DNA of 64,000 bases. Origin: Thuidium tamariscinum. Its lineage: Eukaryota > Streptophyta > Bryopsida > Hypnales > Thuidiaceae. The DNA lies in the NCBI GenBank assembly GCA_947034885.2, contig OX344752.2, positions 3,534,001 to 3,598,000 of the forward strand, written 5' to 3'. Below the pieces are notes generated by a model that was not told where the DNA came from, made no database searches, and saw nothing but the letters and a program-made list of their open reading frames with translations. How positions within the stretch are numbered: position 1 is the first letter of the stretch; every line of letters starts with the position of its first letter. The position numbers and the translations under genes are program-made. Shown here in pieces: positions 47,069-58,422 of the stretch.

Positions 47069-47946
47069 ATTAGGTTTTTAATTTTGCTTCTAATGTTCAA
47101 GGAGAGCCGACTCCATTTCCAGTATGTCTCTTGAGAAATGATTCACTGATGCTTTCCTCAAGATTTGCCTGCGTTGTCTTTATATCGAATCTTCAAATTC
47201 ATTTCTCACCCTTCTGATTGGGAACTTTTGTTTCCTACACTAGGCTCAGATACGCCGAGGCACTACATTGACTGTGTCAAGTTAGTAGCCACTGTGAATC
47301 AATCCCTTGTAGGTCTGCCTATCATAGAGGAACTTATGGAAAGGGAGGGGCAGTCACCTGAATATGATGTGGGCATCCTATTGTGCACTAAGATTGAAGA
47401 TCAACTGTTGCACAAAGTTTGGGGATTGCTGTTATTTTCCAGTACGGCAAGAGAGGTGGCAAGTCTTATGTACAGATACACGCAAGCCAACCCTAGGGAT
47501 CGACTTGTTCAAATGAACTGAGTTAGCTGAGTTAGCTAACTATCATGCACAGATTCTTAGTTCCTACATGTGAACTCGGTGCAATGCAAAGGAAAAATTG
47601 ATACTCTGTGTCATAACTTGTACTACTTGTAGGTTTCACAAGAGCCTTTTGAATTGGCAAGAGACAGATCTTACCATCCAAGGTGTTAGATAATCTGGCA
47701 TCCATTACACTTAACAAAGAACTTTGTTTCTAGAAAGTTTGCAAACCTTACATTATGAAAAAGCATTCGATAACTCAGGTATTCAACTGCTGGGTCTACA
47801 ATGTATAATACAGTACAATATGTGCAGTACTAAGTGCTCAGTCTGTGACCCAAACTTGTGAAATTGTCTTGCAAAAAGGATAAGAGTACGCATAATCACC
47901 TCCGGCACCCTTCAAGACTGAGGCGCTCACATATGACTAGCCTTCC
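47069..47946. other. Spacer with one unassigned 118-codon frame
   Basis: The frame 47165-47521 (+) contains LMEREGQSPEYDVGILLCTK and has balanced composition. No family is recognised. It lies downstream of the kinase pseudogene in the same orientation and could be a degraded kinase C-terminal region or an unrelated fragment. The remainder, to the HET gene stop codon at 47947, holds nothing recognised. Confidence 0.4.
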
Positions 47947-50241
47947 TCATCCTACACACCATCTCTGATCGCTTGGTTTGACGTCGCACATGGCTGAGCT
48001 TATGACGTGTTCGCTTCCGCGTTCTTTAGCAAGCTCTAGCCGCCCTAATACAAGCTCTGCCTCCGCTTCCGCACACACTCTTGAAAGCAGCGTGCCGACA
48101 GAGACTCTCGAAACAAAATTGGTGAACATGATGTTGTCTTCACTTCTTTTTATGTCGACAAGCGCACCATCCCAAAACTGAGTCTCTTCATCGCTGCTGT
48201 TTTTCAAGCTTAGCTCTGACACCGGACATGACGAAATAATAGCTGGATGAGTAAGATCCTCGAAGATGGTGTTCGCCCACCGTTCCTCATCAGACAACCA
48301 TGACTCAAATTTGCGGAGTGCAAAATACCATTTTCCAGTCTCAATATCTTTCATGAAGATCATCATGGCATACTTCATGGGTGGAGAAGTTGAATGAGAG
48401 GTATTTGGGAATAAATCATTAACATTGAGCACAAAACCAGGAAATGAGGCGAGCAAGCCCTCTGGATGCCAACTGCTATAAGTGTTCATGTGATGCATCT
48501 TTGCAGCATCCATGCTCCCCGGAATCATCAGGGAAGGAGGCGCCCACCTGTAGCCTGGTTCTGACATCCGAGGGATAGGGGCAAAGATCATGTGCGGAGG
48601 AAATTTAGACTGCTTTGACAGGATCTTCTTCATCCTTTGCTCTGCTGGCAGATCAAGAATGAGTCCTATGTCTGCGTCCAGTACAGTTGCAAGAACGATG
48701 GGTTCATCGGACATCCGACTTGTAGTGCGCCACTGAACGCCTTCCCAGACGCTGCTGAAATCAATGGTTAAACTAGGGCCTTCTCGGTCCAGGCCCCCAA
48801 GATGCCTCATTCGTAGGGTGCGGAGAAACGCCGAGGCTTCAAGGGCAATTGAGGATGAATAAGAGGACCCCGACATAGCTCCGGTGTCAGGATTCCGAAT
48901 GTAGCGCAGTATGGACTTTTCAGCTTGCGCAAGGTTGACGATTCCATCAGCAAGAACGGTAAAAAGTTTCTTTGCAAGTATCATCTCCTGGTAAGTCCAC
49001 AAACGACGAACCCATCCAGAGCATGAGATACGCATGAAGAGCTCCTCGTCTGATACCATGGTTGAAACCATACGGATGCCTCCATCAATCACAAGGACCG
49101 CATGCGCACTCTCGTAGGTCTCTCGCATTTGCCGAATTGCGGCATTGCGTGCTTCCACTGGTTTCACAGGCACACAAAGAGTGTCAATCCAGAAAAAGGC
49201 AGGCTGCAGTATAGTGCTAACGGCCCTTGAGAGCAATCGCAGCTGGCAAGTAGGTAAGGCATTTGCCATAGCATTCCCAAGACCATCAGACCACACGTGG
49301 GACACTGCAATGTACGGGCGCCTATCTGCCTTTTTGATATCCAATTGAAGTGGAGAATCCTCGTCTGTAGTGATCACTGCGATCACGGGTATCGCACCTG
49401 CTGCAACCAGATTTGTCACCTTCTCCACATCAGAAGAGATAAATGCGCAAGTGCAACTAGAGTCGACATGTTTGGTCTCGTAACCGTCGTCATCAATCTG
49501 AATATTAGCTAAACACTTACTAGTCGAGCACACACTGTGATCCTTATGAGGCAGCGGTCGACCAAAGAGAGTGACATAGTATAATGATGGGACGTCCATG
49601 GTGTGGGCCATCGTATCAATCTGGTTGGGACACCAACCGGTGCTCGTAAGTCGATGCAGTAGTATCGGGCATATGCTGGTGCCTTCATCATCGATAACAC
49701 GCTGTCGTGGCAGAAAATCAGGGAATAGCTCAAATTCCAGGGTTTGCACCAGGACCCTGAGAATCAGCTCATGCTCAGGACCCAGGAATTTTTGTGTCAA
49801 AAATATAGCTGTCGTTGAGGCAATGAAATTTAGCACACGACTGGCCTCCCGGAGCACCGAGCAAACTGTGTCCCGCTTGGCCATCTGCTCCGCGGTCGAG
49901 AGGCTGCCAAAGCTCACCTTCCAATTCGTTATATGGTCGTTTAATGACATGGTACAAAGATATGTACGACTGTTCGTCCTATCCGCTCGCAGAAATTCTG
50001 ATCGCTGAATGCTAGGATCGAGAACCTGTTTCATCAATCCAAAGAACAGCCATGACTGCAGAAACGCTTCAACCTGCCTCGGGGTGAGGTCGTTGCCAAA
50101 GTCCCCACTGCTGACGCAACTAATGTCAATGCTCGCTTCTCTTGGATATTGGAAGAAATCCAGGGAACCATAATCTTCACCTTCAAGATGCTCGCAAGCA
50201 ATAGGCTGATAAGGATTCTGGGGACTAGGCAGATGCTCCAT
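47947..50241 (-). CDS. HET-domain (heterokaryon-incompatibility-like) protein, 764 aa, intronless
   Basis: The HET domain spans about residues 305-430. Its three signature blocks are YIAVSHVWSDGLGN (310-323), FFWIDTLCVPV followed by IRQMRETYESAHAVLVIDG (349-387), and WVRRLWTYQEMILAKKL (410-426). Upstream is a Cys/His-rich segment (CSTSKC ... CTC, 238-265) that is usual in the large fungal members. In fungi HET domains trigger cell death on non-self recognition; in plants the role is unknown. The single long exon and fungal-type arrangement support horizontal acquisition, which has been proposed for moss HET genes. The ATG at 50241 is the natural start. It lies divergent to a second HET gene 1.8 kb away. 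No disabling changes were seen. Confidence 0.88.
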   Translation of the reverse strand: MEHLPSPQNPYQPIACEHLEGEDYGSLDFFQYPREASIDISCVSSGDFGNDLTPRQVEAFLQSWLFFGLMKQVLDPSIQRSEFLRADRTNSRTYLCTMSLNDHITNWKVSFGSLSTAEQMAKRDTVCSVLREASRVLNFIASTTAIFLTQKFLGPEHELILRVLVQTLEFELFPDFLPRQRVIDDEGTSICPILLHRLTSTGWCPNQIDTMAHTMDVPSLYYVTLFGRPLPHKDHSVCSTSKCLANIQIDDDGYETKHVDSSCTCAFISSDVEKVTNLVAAGAIPVIAVITTDEDSPLQLDIKKADRRPYIAVSHVWSDGLGNAMANALPTCQLRLLSRAVSTILQPAFFWIDTLCVPVKPVEARNAAIRQMRETYESAHAVLVIDGGIRMVSTMVSDEELFMRISCSGWVRRLWTYQEMILAKKLFTVLADGIVNLAQAEKSILRYIRNPDTGAMSGSSYSSSIALEASAFLRTLRMRHLGGLDREGPSLTIDFSSVWEGVQWRTTSRMSDEPIVLATVLDADIGLILDLPAEQRMKKILSKQSKFPPHMIFAPIPRMSEPGYRWAPPSLMIPGSMDAAKMHHMNTYSSWHPEGLLASFPGFVLNVNDLFPNTSHSTSPPMKYAMMIFMKDIETGKWYFALRKFESWLSDEERWANTIFEDLTHPAIISSCPVSELSLKNSSDEETQFWDGALVDIKRSEDNIMFTNFVSRVSVGTLLSRVCAEAEAELVLGRLELAKERGSEHVISSAMCDVKPSDQRWCVG

Positions 50242-51534
50242 GACTGGTTCAATGCAATGTGCCTTAAAGGAGCAAAGGAGCTACTATACTTGAAGATAAA
50301 CCCAGAAGCTCGAAAACGTCGGCCATCTCAATACTAGACGTGGAGCACGAAATGGCCATATCCCAAACCCCAATCCTGATGCCCTGAATACGCCATTCTC
50401 TGAAACCTCGCCCATAACTTGAGGCCTCGCCCTGCCGCCCTTACATCAAAACACAAGCGGAAGCCATAAATCTTCAATAACAGATCATTCTAATATAGTG
50501 CCCTTACACAATTTTCGACCCCATTTGAAACATATTTCTAGCCTCATTCCAATCTTGACAAAGAAAGGAACCGAACAATTACATAAAACGCAAAACTACT
50601 CATTCACCTTCTGCTAAACCACCAGCGGTCACAACCACGTTCTACAAAAGTAAACCACTTTACCAATTCTGCAACTATAACCACGCCATCGTCACACAGA
50701 GGTAACTTGGTAATCACTTAATTGTAATAAAAAATACTCGCATCGGCTGCTGTGAAACGCAAAGTGCAAACTCAAGTCTCTCACTTGTGAACATCGTTGC
50801 AACTTCTGATGATTTCACACGATCTTCACCCGGTCTTGGCAGAGAAGCCAAGTACGAAACAATCTCTTCTGTATAAGTCAGCAAAGAGAATTTACCTCAG
50901 CAATTGTGACTTTCTAGGGTACACCGGACCATCTCAAAGCTGGTCACAATCTTCCGATGCACGACATCTTGATAAGTGAGTGGATACTTAGAAAGAATGA
51001 CGCTGTGGGCCTCGAAGTGGATGTTGGTGAAGAAATGAAGACAAAGCCATATGCTGGCGCTAGAATGCACGGGTTAGTCTGTTGACGTGAAGCTCCTTGA
51101 ACGTTCAATTCTCTGTCCCTGTCTCATCCCATCAAAATCTCCACAATTGAATGCAAACAATCATCACGCGAAGCTACGAATTAACCCTCACTGCAATTGC
51201 CGTCTGAATAAAGTCTCTCTCCCTTTCGCTCTTACTGTGGCTGGTGCGTCGCAGAGCATTCAAGCCATGTCCCTCCCCTCGCATACACACTGCACTACGC
51301 GATTAATGTTTGGTCGGAGGGGTTCAACAAGTAGGACCCTCCTTGTCCGATTGGGGTCCGATTTTAAATTTTTTTAAGATGGTGACCAACTTTTATTCAA
51401 GAACGGTGTGAACATGGGACTCTGTCCTAGGTAAACAACAATTATAATAGAATATTGATAGTAGATAGTGGGGAAAGTAAACGAAGAAAACATTAAATCA
51501 ACCTTACGCAAGTTAGGGTTACCTTATCACAGTG
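50242..51534. other. Intergenic region upstream of the first HET gene
   Basis: Only unsupported 60-96 codon frames. It probably includes the 5' UTR and promoter of the minus-strand HET gene, but no clear TATA placement could be argued. Confidence 0.45.
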
Positions 51535-51844
51535 CTACAACGCTGTGGTTCTCTCAGTGGCCTGAAAGTGAATCGCATCCTCTTTCGTGATCGCAGCTTC
51601 TAGCGTAGTACTAGCGATCAAGAAATCTGCAGAAGAAATCTTGAACAATGGATGCCGACAAACAGTGTTTGCAGCTCTCGTAGCGAGGTGGAGTGGCGTC
51701 TCTCGCAGATTTCTCTTCATCACGGTTCTTCAAAACTCCTCTCCCCTTAGGGATGAAGTTTCATTCAATGCTTTGCTGTTGAGGTTTTCGGAAACTGGAA
51801 TCTTAGTAGCTTCCATGCTCATGCTCTTGGAGACAATGTCTTGA
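51535..51844 (-). pseudogene. Ankyrin-repeat-like gene fragment
   Basis: On the minus strand a frame from 51720 to TAG at 51535 carries RETPLHLATRAAN, the TPLHLA-type ankyrin consensus, followed by a Leu/Ile/Ala-rich stretch. A related open stretch precedes it but is separated by a TGA near 51755. Only one partial repeat is visible, so it is a relic. It sits between the two HET genes and may be a leftover partner or the degraded end of another defence-type gene. Confidence 0.4.
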
Positions 51845-52022
51845 TATCCGGTGATAGTTTGCTTTCACCCTGGATTATGGGTCCTGGGTGAATGATCACG
51901 TGTCCTTCACGACAACTTAGCTGTGGAAGCTGTTAGCTTTGTTGATTACGGAGTATATGGGAGGTTCTTCTTCTCTTACGGAGGTAGTAACCCGCCTGGG
52001 TGCTTGATCAATCTTTCGCGTG

Positions 52023-54101
52023 ATGACGACGCAGATCCGTGAAACAGAGCGGGCTGATTTCCCATTGAGAGTGATATGCATAAAGGAGACATTTGAGAGT
52101 GACGGAGGGATATGCTTCGATTTACCTGGCAATTGGGATTTTCACATAATCTCTCATACATGGACAAAAGATGCAAGGAGCTGGTCGGTTGAGGTTGCAA
52201 ACATCATGGCAGAGAGGAAGAGTACTGAGACATTAGATGCCTATGCTGAACTTTTCAGGCAGGAGAACTTTGCAGGGAAAAGAGGCTACACTGACCTGCT
52301 AGAGTTTCTGAGCATGTTGGCGGTTGATGGGGTGCAGAGAGTATGGTTTGATGCGCTGTGCATTAACCAAGAAGACGATGAAGAGAAGAACAGAGAAATA
52401 TCACAAATGAGCAAGTACTATGCACGCTCCAGAGGCTGTTATGTTTGGTGTCATGGCATGGGCGGGGGGTTTCGACTCTGGGCAGAGGGAACGGGGCTCC
52501 GTTACTACACTTTGCCGCGATGGTTTTCACGGGTATGGACCTTGCAGGAATTTGTGCTGCCGAGCAAACTGGTGTTCATTGTGGGCATGGACATGGCAGG
52601 CTGCACGGCGATGTTCGCCTACAAGGCGTATTGCCGATCCAGGCGCTTGAGTTGGCAGCCAGACGAGCTCATAGATGACCTAATCGAAGCCAAATTCCGG
52701 AGGCGCTTCAATTCTACTCGTCAAGTTAACAGTCGAGAGCTTTTCCCTTGTCCGCACTGTAATCATCAGCAAAAAGGCCACACTTATTTTGTGGAGAGAG
52801 AAAAGTACTTTGAGCTTATGGATGAAAGCATCAATAAATCTATGGAGGTGGGCAGGCTCCCTCCTAATTTCTGGATCGAATTCAAGTCTCCATTGCACCG
52901 CTTGCTAGCTATTTTGTCTTGCAGTGACCAGCTTCGCCGTCTTGAGCTTGCATCTCTTGTTGTCCGGGAAATCAGTGTGCGTGACTGCTCCGAGTCTCAT
53001 GACGAAGATAGGCTCTTGTCTATCTTAGGGCTTCTTCAAGTAGAGGGCAAAGTTCAACTAAGAACTGGCAGGGGATTGCACGAGCAAATCTACGACGTGG
53101 CCCAGAGTCTAGTGAACAGCAGCCCCGCCGAGGAACACCACCGACTACTCCTATTGCTTTGCGTTGCTCAGTATCGTGGTAGCTCTGTCAGATCTATGTC
53201 CTGGGCACCAACCTTCGCGCTCCAAAAAGTGCTGGGGGATATGAGGCTTCAAAGCTTTCCTGTGTTCCACAAATTCGCGTCCGTAGCCAAAGTCGAAGGG
53301 CTTAGTAAACTGGGCTTAGCGCTCTCGTGCCCTTTCTTGCGAGCCAAGGCTGTCCCGTTTGCAGAGCACTCGCAAAAGTGTAGCACTTGTCTCCAATGTC
53401 GACAAGCTGCTCGAATTACCCACACGGATACCTTCATTCTTGAGGTTCCGAATCGCCAACACTACTGTGCCCTTCTCTGGACTTTTTCTGATGAAGACAA
53501 TGATGGTGAGCTGCGATTTTTAAGCGCCTCTCCTCCAACTTTCACCATGTCTATCAAGAGTGACACTGATATTGGTAGGTTGCGTGCCATGTCTTTCCAT
53601 GTGTATCTACTTCTGATAGCGCAAGATGAGCTCCCGGGGTCCTCGCAACCATACGGATTGTTCCTGGTTTGTACAGGCAATGATGAATCAAACCTTCACA
53701 AAGTTGGTGTGTTTATTTGTGGGCCTGGATGGGATCCCGAGACAATGGAAGAGCCAGGGGCGTATGATACACCGGAGACTCGGTCAGAAGATTCTATAAT
53801 GTCGGAAGGAGAAGATGAATGCTTTAATAATGAGGAGTTGGAAGACTTTCAAGGCTCTCAGGTCGTTCCATGGAAAGACGAATTTCTAGTTGGGGCATCT
53901 GACGACGAGGAGCTTGATAGTGATGAAGAAGAAAACGAGGAAGACGAAGAGCAGGAGGAGGAGGAAGACGATGAAGTAGATGCAGACGACCAAAACTGGG
54001 AAAAAGATTTTAAGTGCATGGAATGGTCTAGATTTACTGTGGGTGGATTTGGATCCTTTGTGCCTTCAAGCGTTTTGACTTCGGACAAAATTATTGAATG
54101 A
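52023..54101 (+). CDS. HET-domain-like protein with acidic C-terminus, 692 aa, intronless
   Basis: The first in-frame ATG after the stop at 52005 is 52023. Numbering from one residue upstream, the HET blocks are FHIISHTWTKDARSW (41-55), VQRVWFDALCINQEDDEEKN (105-124) with EISQMSKYYARSRGCYVW (126-143), and WFSRVWTLQEFVLPSKL (168-184). The central part has two Cys pairs (CPHC and CSTCLQC) that may bind metal. Residues ~620-660 are almost all Asp/Glu, followed by a conserved-looking aromatic tail (MEWSRFTVGGFGSF). CINQEDD.EKN is the classic HET version, distinct from the TLCVPV version in the neighbouring gene, so these are different subfamilies rather than a recent tandem copy. Probable role: signalling or cell-death adaptor, unproven in plants. 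Confidence 0.85.
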   Translation: MTTQIRETERADFPLRVICIKETFESDGGICFDLPGNWDFHIISHTWTKDARSWSVEVANIMAERKSTETLDAYAELFRQENFAGKRGYTDLLEFLSMLAVDGVQRVWFDALCINQEDDEEKNREISQMSKYYARSRGCYVWCHGMGGGFRLWAEGTGLRYYTLPRWFSRVWTLQEFVLPSKLVFIVGMDMAGCTAMFAYKAYCRSRRLSWQPDELIDDLIEAKFRRRFNSTRQVNSRELFPCPHCNHQQKGHTYFVEREKYFELMDESINKSMEVGRLPPNFWIEFKSPLHRLLAILSCSDQLRRLELASLVVREISVRDCSESHDEDRLLSILGLLQVEGKVQLRTGRGLHEQIYDVAQSLVNSSPAEEHHRLLLLLCVAQYRGSSVRSMSWAPTFALQKVLGDMRLQSFPVFHKFASVAKVEGLSKLGLALSCPFLRAKAVPFAEHSQKCSTCLQCRQAARITHTDTFILEVPNRQHYCALLWTFSDEDNDGELRFLSASPPTFTMSIKSDTDIGRLRAMSFHVYLLLIAQDELPGSSQPYGLFLVCTGNDESNLHKVGVFICGPGWDPETMEEPGAYDTPETRSEDSIMSEGEDECFNNEELEDFQGSQVVPWKDEFLVGASDDEELDSDEEENEEDEEQEEEEDDEVDADDQNWEKDFKCMEWSRFTVGGFGSFVPSSVLTSDKIIE

Positions 54102-54317
54102 GTCTTTTTACCTCTAAACTTCTGCATCGCTTTATTGCAGTTTTTTTTCTGAAGTATTATTTTCTCAAGAGATGAAGAGCTGCGATGTGACTTCTCTGTG
54201 CAGTCCCTCGAAGCAACCGATTGAAAGCGATGGAATCCATGCAAACAGAGGACGAAGTTGAGATTTTCGTAAACAATTGGACGGTGGAGAGCTGGAGCAG
54301 TACAATCATGCTCACGG

Positions 54318-54339
54318 TGCTGCTGCTGCTGCTGCTGCT
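54318..54339. repeat. (GCT)n microsatellite
   Basis: Seven uninterrupted GCT triplets lie just downstream of the HET gene. Confidence 0.9.
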
Positions 54340-54342
54340 TTC

Positions 54343-55984
54343 TTCTTAGATAAATGTCCACCTCTCCAATTCCTTTTTAGTTTCATTTCTACTAACGAAT
54401 GCATCTTGTCTGTCCAGTGCGAGATGAGATGACAAGAATTCCTAGTTCCTTTTTGGAGAGGATGAGATGGTTGTTGGGGTTGGGAGCTTCAGGGCCATAT
54501 AGAGACATTTAAGCTTGTCACACCTTGATCACAAGGTGATGTTACAGAAGTGGTATCAACTAAGCATTGTGGCGAGGATTGTCTTCAAATGCGTTTTTTG
54601 TATTGAGATCATTTACACATGGTGCAGTTTAAACCTGCTACTTCTGAAATCTTTTAAACCTTGTGTGTTGGCTGATGTTTTTTTGAAACCAATTTGAGTA
54701 GGTCATTTGTGGACTCTTTTTGGTTCTGTTTGATCTAGTTTTTGACCAACATATGTAATGCTTTTTACTGATTCTCGTGGTTGCTTAATTTTCAAACCTT
54801 GGAGCCACATCCAACCATCCCTTCCTGGCCTCTGCTTGCATTCCACAACCGAATCAGACAACACTGTAATTGGTGGTGGCCCAAGCAGGTCTGCATCCGT
54901 CATTCCAGGTCATAAGTGTTCGAAACTTCGTGTGTTATGCTCCAGATGAGAGTTTAGTGTCCATGAGACTATTTTACTCGATCTGAGTTGTTCAGAACTG
55001 TCGGTGCAAAAGGGTTACCTTCAGATAATTTTAATCCAACCACATCAGAACATCAGAACATCATTACTCCTTCGAGGGTGCTAGATCTCGAGAGTCTAAA
55101 GTTAAGGCCACATTGACAGAATGGTATGTTTCAAGCACCAAAATTCTGACAAACAATTTCAAAGAGCTCAAAAAAAACTGGCGAACTGGTTTCAAATCAC
55201 GAAGGAATTGGAGTAAATGTCTGCGAATTTGGCCTGTGAGTTCAGTTCCATTCACAAGGGCACGCAGCGCAGCTGGTGGGAAGCAAGCTGCATGTATCGC
55301 ACGGTGCTGTCTCCAAATCACAACAAAACGCTATGGATGCGAGGGGATTGATGGTATGTTGAGTGGGGTTCACCCAGTAATTAGCCCTTAAACAACAAGC
55401 CAGTGATTGTAGAAATCACAAATTTTGATACCATGGGAATCATTGGTTCAAAAAAATCCAAAAGCTCTTGAATGTTGGAAGTCAAAGCATTGTAGAAGAC
55501 TTTCTCTTTTCACCCGTAGTTCCAAGGATGAATAGTTGCATTTTTGTCCTACACCGAGATTCTCTCTCATTCTTGTACCAGAAAATGGCCTCCATGTTGT
55601 TCATGGGTTAACCCTTACATGAATGATAGAGACTCTTTTGTTGTAGGACAAACGTGTAACTATTCATCCTCAGTATTAGAGATGGAAAGAGGAGATCTTA
55701 TACAATACTTTGACTTCCAGTGAGTATATTTGACTGTTTTAAGTAGATGACAACACACAATATCAAAACGCATGATTTCCATAGCCACCAATCCGTCCTT
55801 AAAGGGTTAAAAGCCAGATCCAAAAACTAGCAAACATTGGTTTTGGAATCACAAAAAACGATGTCGCTCAATTATTGTGCCAATTCCATTACGCTTTGGC
55901 ACTTTTCAGAGCACGTGGACTGAACCATCAATCTGAACCCGAAAGAAATGTTTCACAATTTTCGGAGTCAGGAGTCATGCCAAG
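54343..55984. other. No recognisable gene
   Basis: Frames up to 92 codons on both strands lack motifs. Composition is mixed. Confidence 0.45.
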
Positions 55985-56130
55985 TCACAGGGAGATTATT
56001 TGGGTTTACTATGATGGTAAACTCACTACCATTACCACTTTGAAAGTGGTAATTATACTGATTTTACCACTTTGAATGTGCTAATGGTAGTGACTTCACT
56101 ACGTAGTAAACCCAAATAATCTCCCTGTGA
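55985..56130. mobile_element. 146-bp hairpin MITE with 27-bp perfect inverted ends
   Basis: TCACAGGGAGATTATTTGGG and seven further bases are repeated exactly in inverse at the other end. Pairing continues inward, with mismatches, for about 60 bp per arm (CACTACCATTA on both sides). No target duplication is evident at 2-9 bp. It would fold into a single near-perfect hairpin. Superfamily unassigned. Confidence 0.8.
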
Positions 56131-56803
56131 ATGTAATTGAGGATAGTTTGTTGTCTGTTGTCAAGCATCCTATATTCCTACCAAGCTCTATTGTTAAATT
56201 ATTGTTGCCATCAGTGTATCAATCTCAGATCTAGGAGCTGAAGCACATGCGAAGCTCCCAATTTAGTTTAGCATTGGAAGGAGATGAGATTTTAACTTGA
56301 TTCTTTGCATTGACAAAACACATTTCACATCCGAGAGCACTCAAACGGCAGGACAATTTAACTGCACTCTGCAAATTGCGATGACAATTTCCATACCTGA
56401 GCATTTGGAGTGACCATGGCCAGGGAAAATCCCAAAGAAAGAGATGCAAGTTTCTTGCTCACAGCAGACAAGCCAATACTAAAAAAAAATCTGTGAGAGA
56501 CCCTGAACCCAATGAGAAACATACTGAAACATATATCTTAATGCCACGGGTTTCCCATTTGTTCCAAAAAGAAAACAAAAAACATGTTGAAACATACTGA
56601 TGTGCAGATATCATTGACGTGCAGTTTCAATTTTTCTATTTCTGTGAATGCACAGGGAATCTCCAGCTACGGAATTTTCGTCTTCTGGTCGTGGTACCGT
56701 ATCTTCTTCCTCATCGGGGATCAATCTGCCCGTGTAGCGCCCTTGTCGTGGCGTTGCCGTGGTCCCCGGATCTCGGTGCTGCCCATCATGACCAGCGTTT
56801 CTT
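56131..56803. other. No recognisable gene
   Basis: Short frames only. GC content rises towards the old hAT end at 56804. Confidence 0.4.
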
Positions 56804-58422
56804 TTATTGGCGAATTTTCGCCAAAAACCCCTCCAATTTGGGGGCAGGCGAATTATACATGGAAAAAAATTTGGAAAAATAAAAAAAATTCGCCTGACCC
56901 TTACAGACCAGGGCGGCTAGGCTGCCTCATCAGCCGCCTCGGTTCAGGTGATGTCGCTCTCGAAGCGAGAGGCTCGGGAGGCACCAGCGCCAAATGCTGG
57001 GTTCACGGCAGGGCTTTTCGCCAACTTTTGTAATTTTGGCTTGAGTTCGCCAGAGGATTCAATGCGTGCGCTTTCTTTACCAGGGTTTGATTCGCCTGCT
57101 CTGCAACTGTTTCTTGTAATTAGTAGCCAGTTTGGCTTTCCTGCGGATTAGCTTTTAGGGTGGGGTGTGCGGCTTTTGCGTGTGGGTTCTAATTATTACC
57201 TTGCCAAAAATTGAAAATTAAGTGAGAAAATTTGCTGCTTAGAGCATCCTCAGTCCTCCGCACGTCAAAACGGCGCTGCAACTAACGAGATGGCGTTCCC
57301 TTTTTTCTTCTGCGTCTCTTGCCGTCGCAGGCGCCTCAATGCTACGACGGTACTTGGAACTCCAAACACTCTGTTACAGTTCCTTATTGCTGACGCGGCG
57401 ACAATAAATAGAATGGAAAGGTGCTAGAAGTGAAGAGGATCTGGAATCATCACTATTCTTGGTGTTGTCAGAGAAATGCAGAGGAGTTTGGAGGGCACAG
57501 CAAATGGCCAATTTTTACAGAGTGGGAGCCAAGAAATACCGCAGCCTTGAAACTGACGTGAGAGGTGCCGAGTGCATTGGGGCTGGGTTTTGTCAATCTG
57601 CGCAGAACTTGCCGTTGCAGTGCGTTTTTACTTGAGCATTGAAGATGTTCTTAGTGGTTTAATAACTCCAAATTGCGAAGGATTTAGAATGCAAGGTGTA
57701 TTCTGACCATGTAGGTTCTTTTAAGAAAATTTTAGCTTTTGTGATTTCGACCATGAATTGTACACATCAAATTTGAAGTTCACAATTCAGATTTGTCCAG
57801 AATTTAGCAATTGAGGAATGTGTGCGCTTGTCTTTCTTGAATTGAATGCAAACAATTTGACGGATGGCTACATTGCATAAATTATGGAGGTCTTGCCTGC
57901 TTTGCGTAGATGAGTTTTCATCTTCCTTCCTTCACAATTTCAAGCTTAGGATGTAGCATTTTTTTGATTATGGGTAAGCATGGTTTAATCATGGAAAAGT
58001 TCTTGTATGAGGGGAGAGTGAAATCTTAAGCTTTTAATAAATCTCTTGCATTGCAATGTACCATGTAGGAGAAGTCTGGGAGCTAGGGTTTAAACAATTC
58101 TGATACGGTGCTTGTGAGCCGACATCGCTGAGGGAGGTCAAGCCATGCTAACATCTCTTGACATCGTCATTTTTGATTTGCAGTCTACATCTCCAGTCCA
58201 CAAATTGGTGTGTGCCAAGCGCTTGGGCTATAAACAAAATTGACAATGGTAGGATTTGTGTCGATTGTCAGATTGCCATGGATGAAAGTGGTCTTGGCGA
58301 GGACGGCAAAGTTCACGAGGTACGGTGTAAAATTTACTCTGAGGTGATTGGAAGGGACAAATTGCTTGTTCGCAAATTAGATTCCTTTTGGAAGCATGCA
58401 AGTAGAAGGAAGGCATGGGAAT
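56804..58422 (+). pseudogene. Old, broken copy of the hAT element (5' part)
   Basis: The left end TTATTGGCGAATTTTCGCCA matches, in inverse, the sequence just inside the right end of the intact hAT at 62430-62450. Further in, KFLYEGRV (near 57998) matches the transposase N-terminus but runs into TAA. At 58314-58415, VRCKIYSEV and KLDSFWKHASRRKA match the zinc-finger segment VRCKICTEV..KLDSLWKHCGKRKA of the intact copy. It is in the opposite orientation to the intact element, and its 3' part is missing after the finger. It is the older insertion. Confidence 0.75.

Noticed and set aside
47165-47521. 118-codon frame as a confident gene
   Set aside because: No recognisable domain, no clear promoter and a position beside a pseudogene; kept only as a note.
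49598-50008. 136-codon plus-strand frame
   Set aside because: Antisense to the HET gene with no motif of its own.
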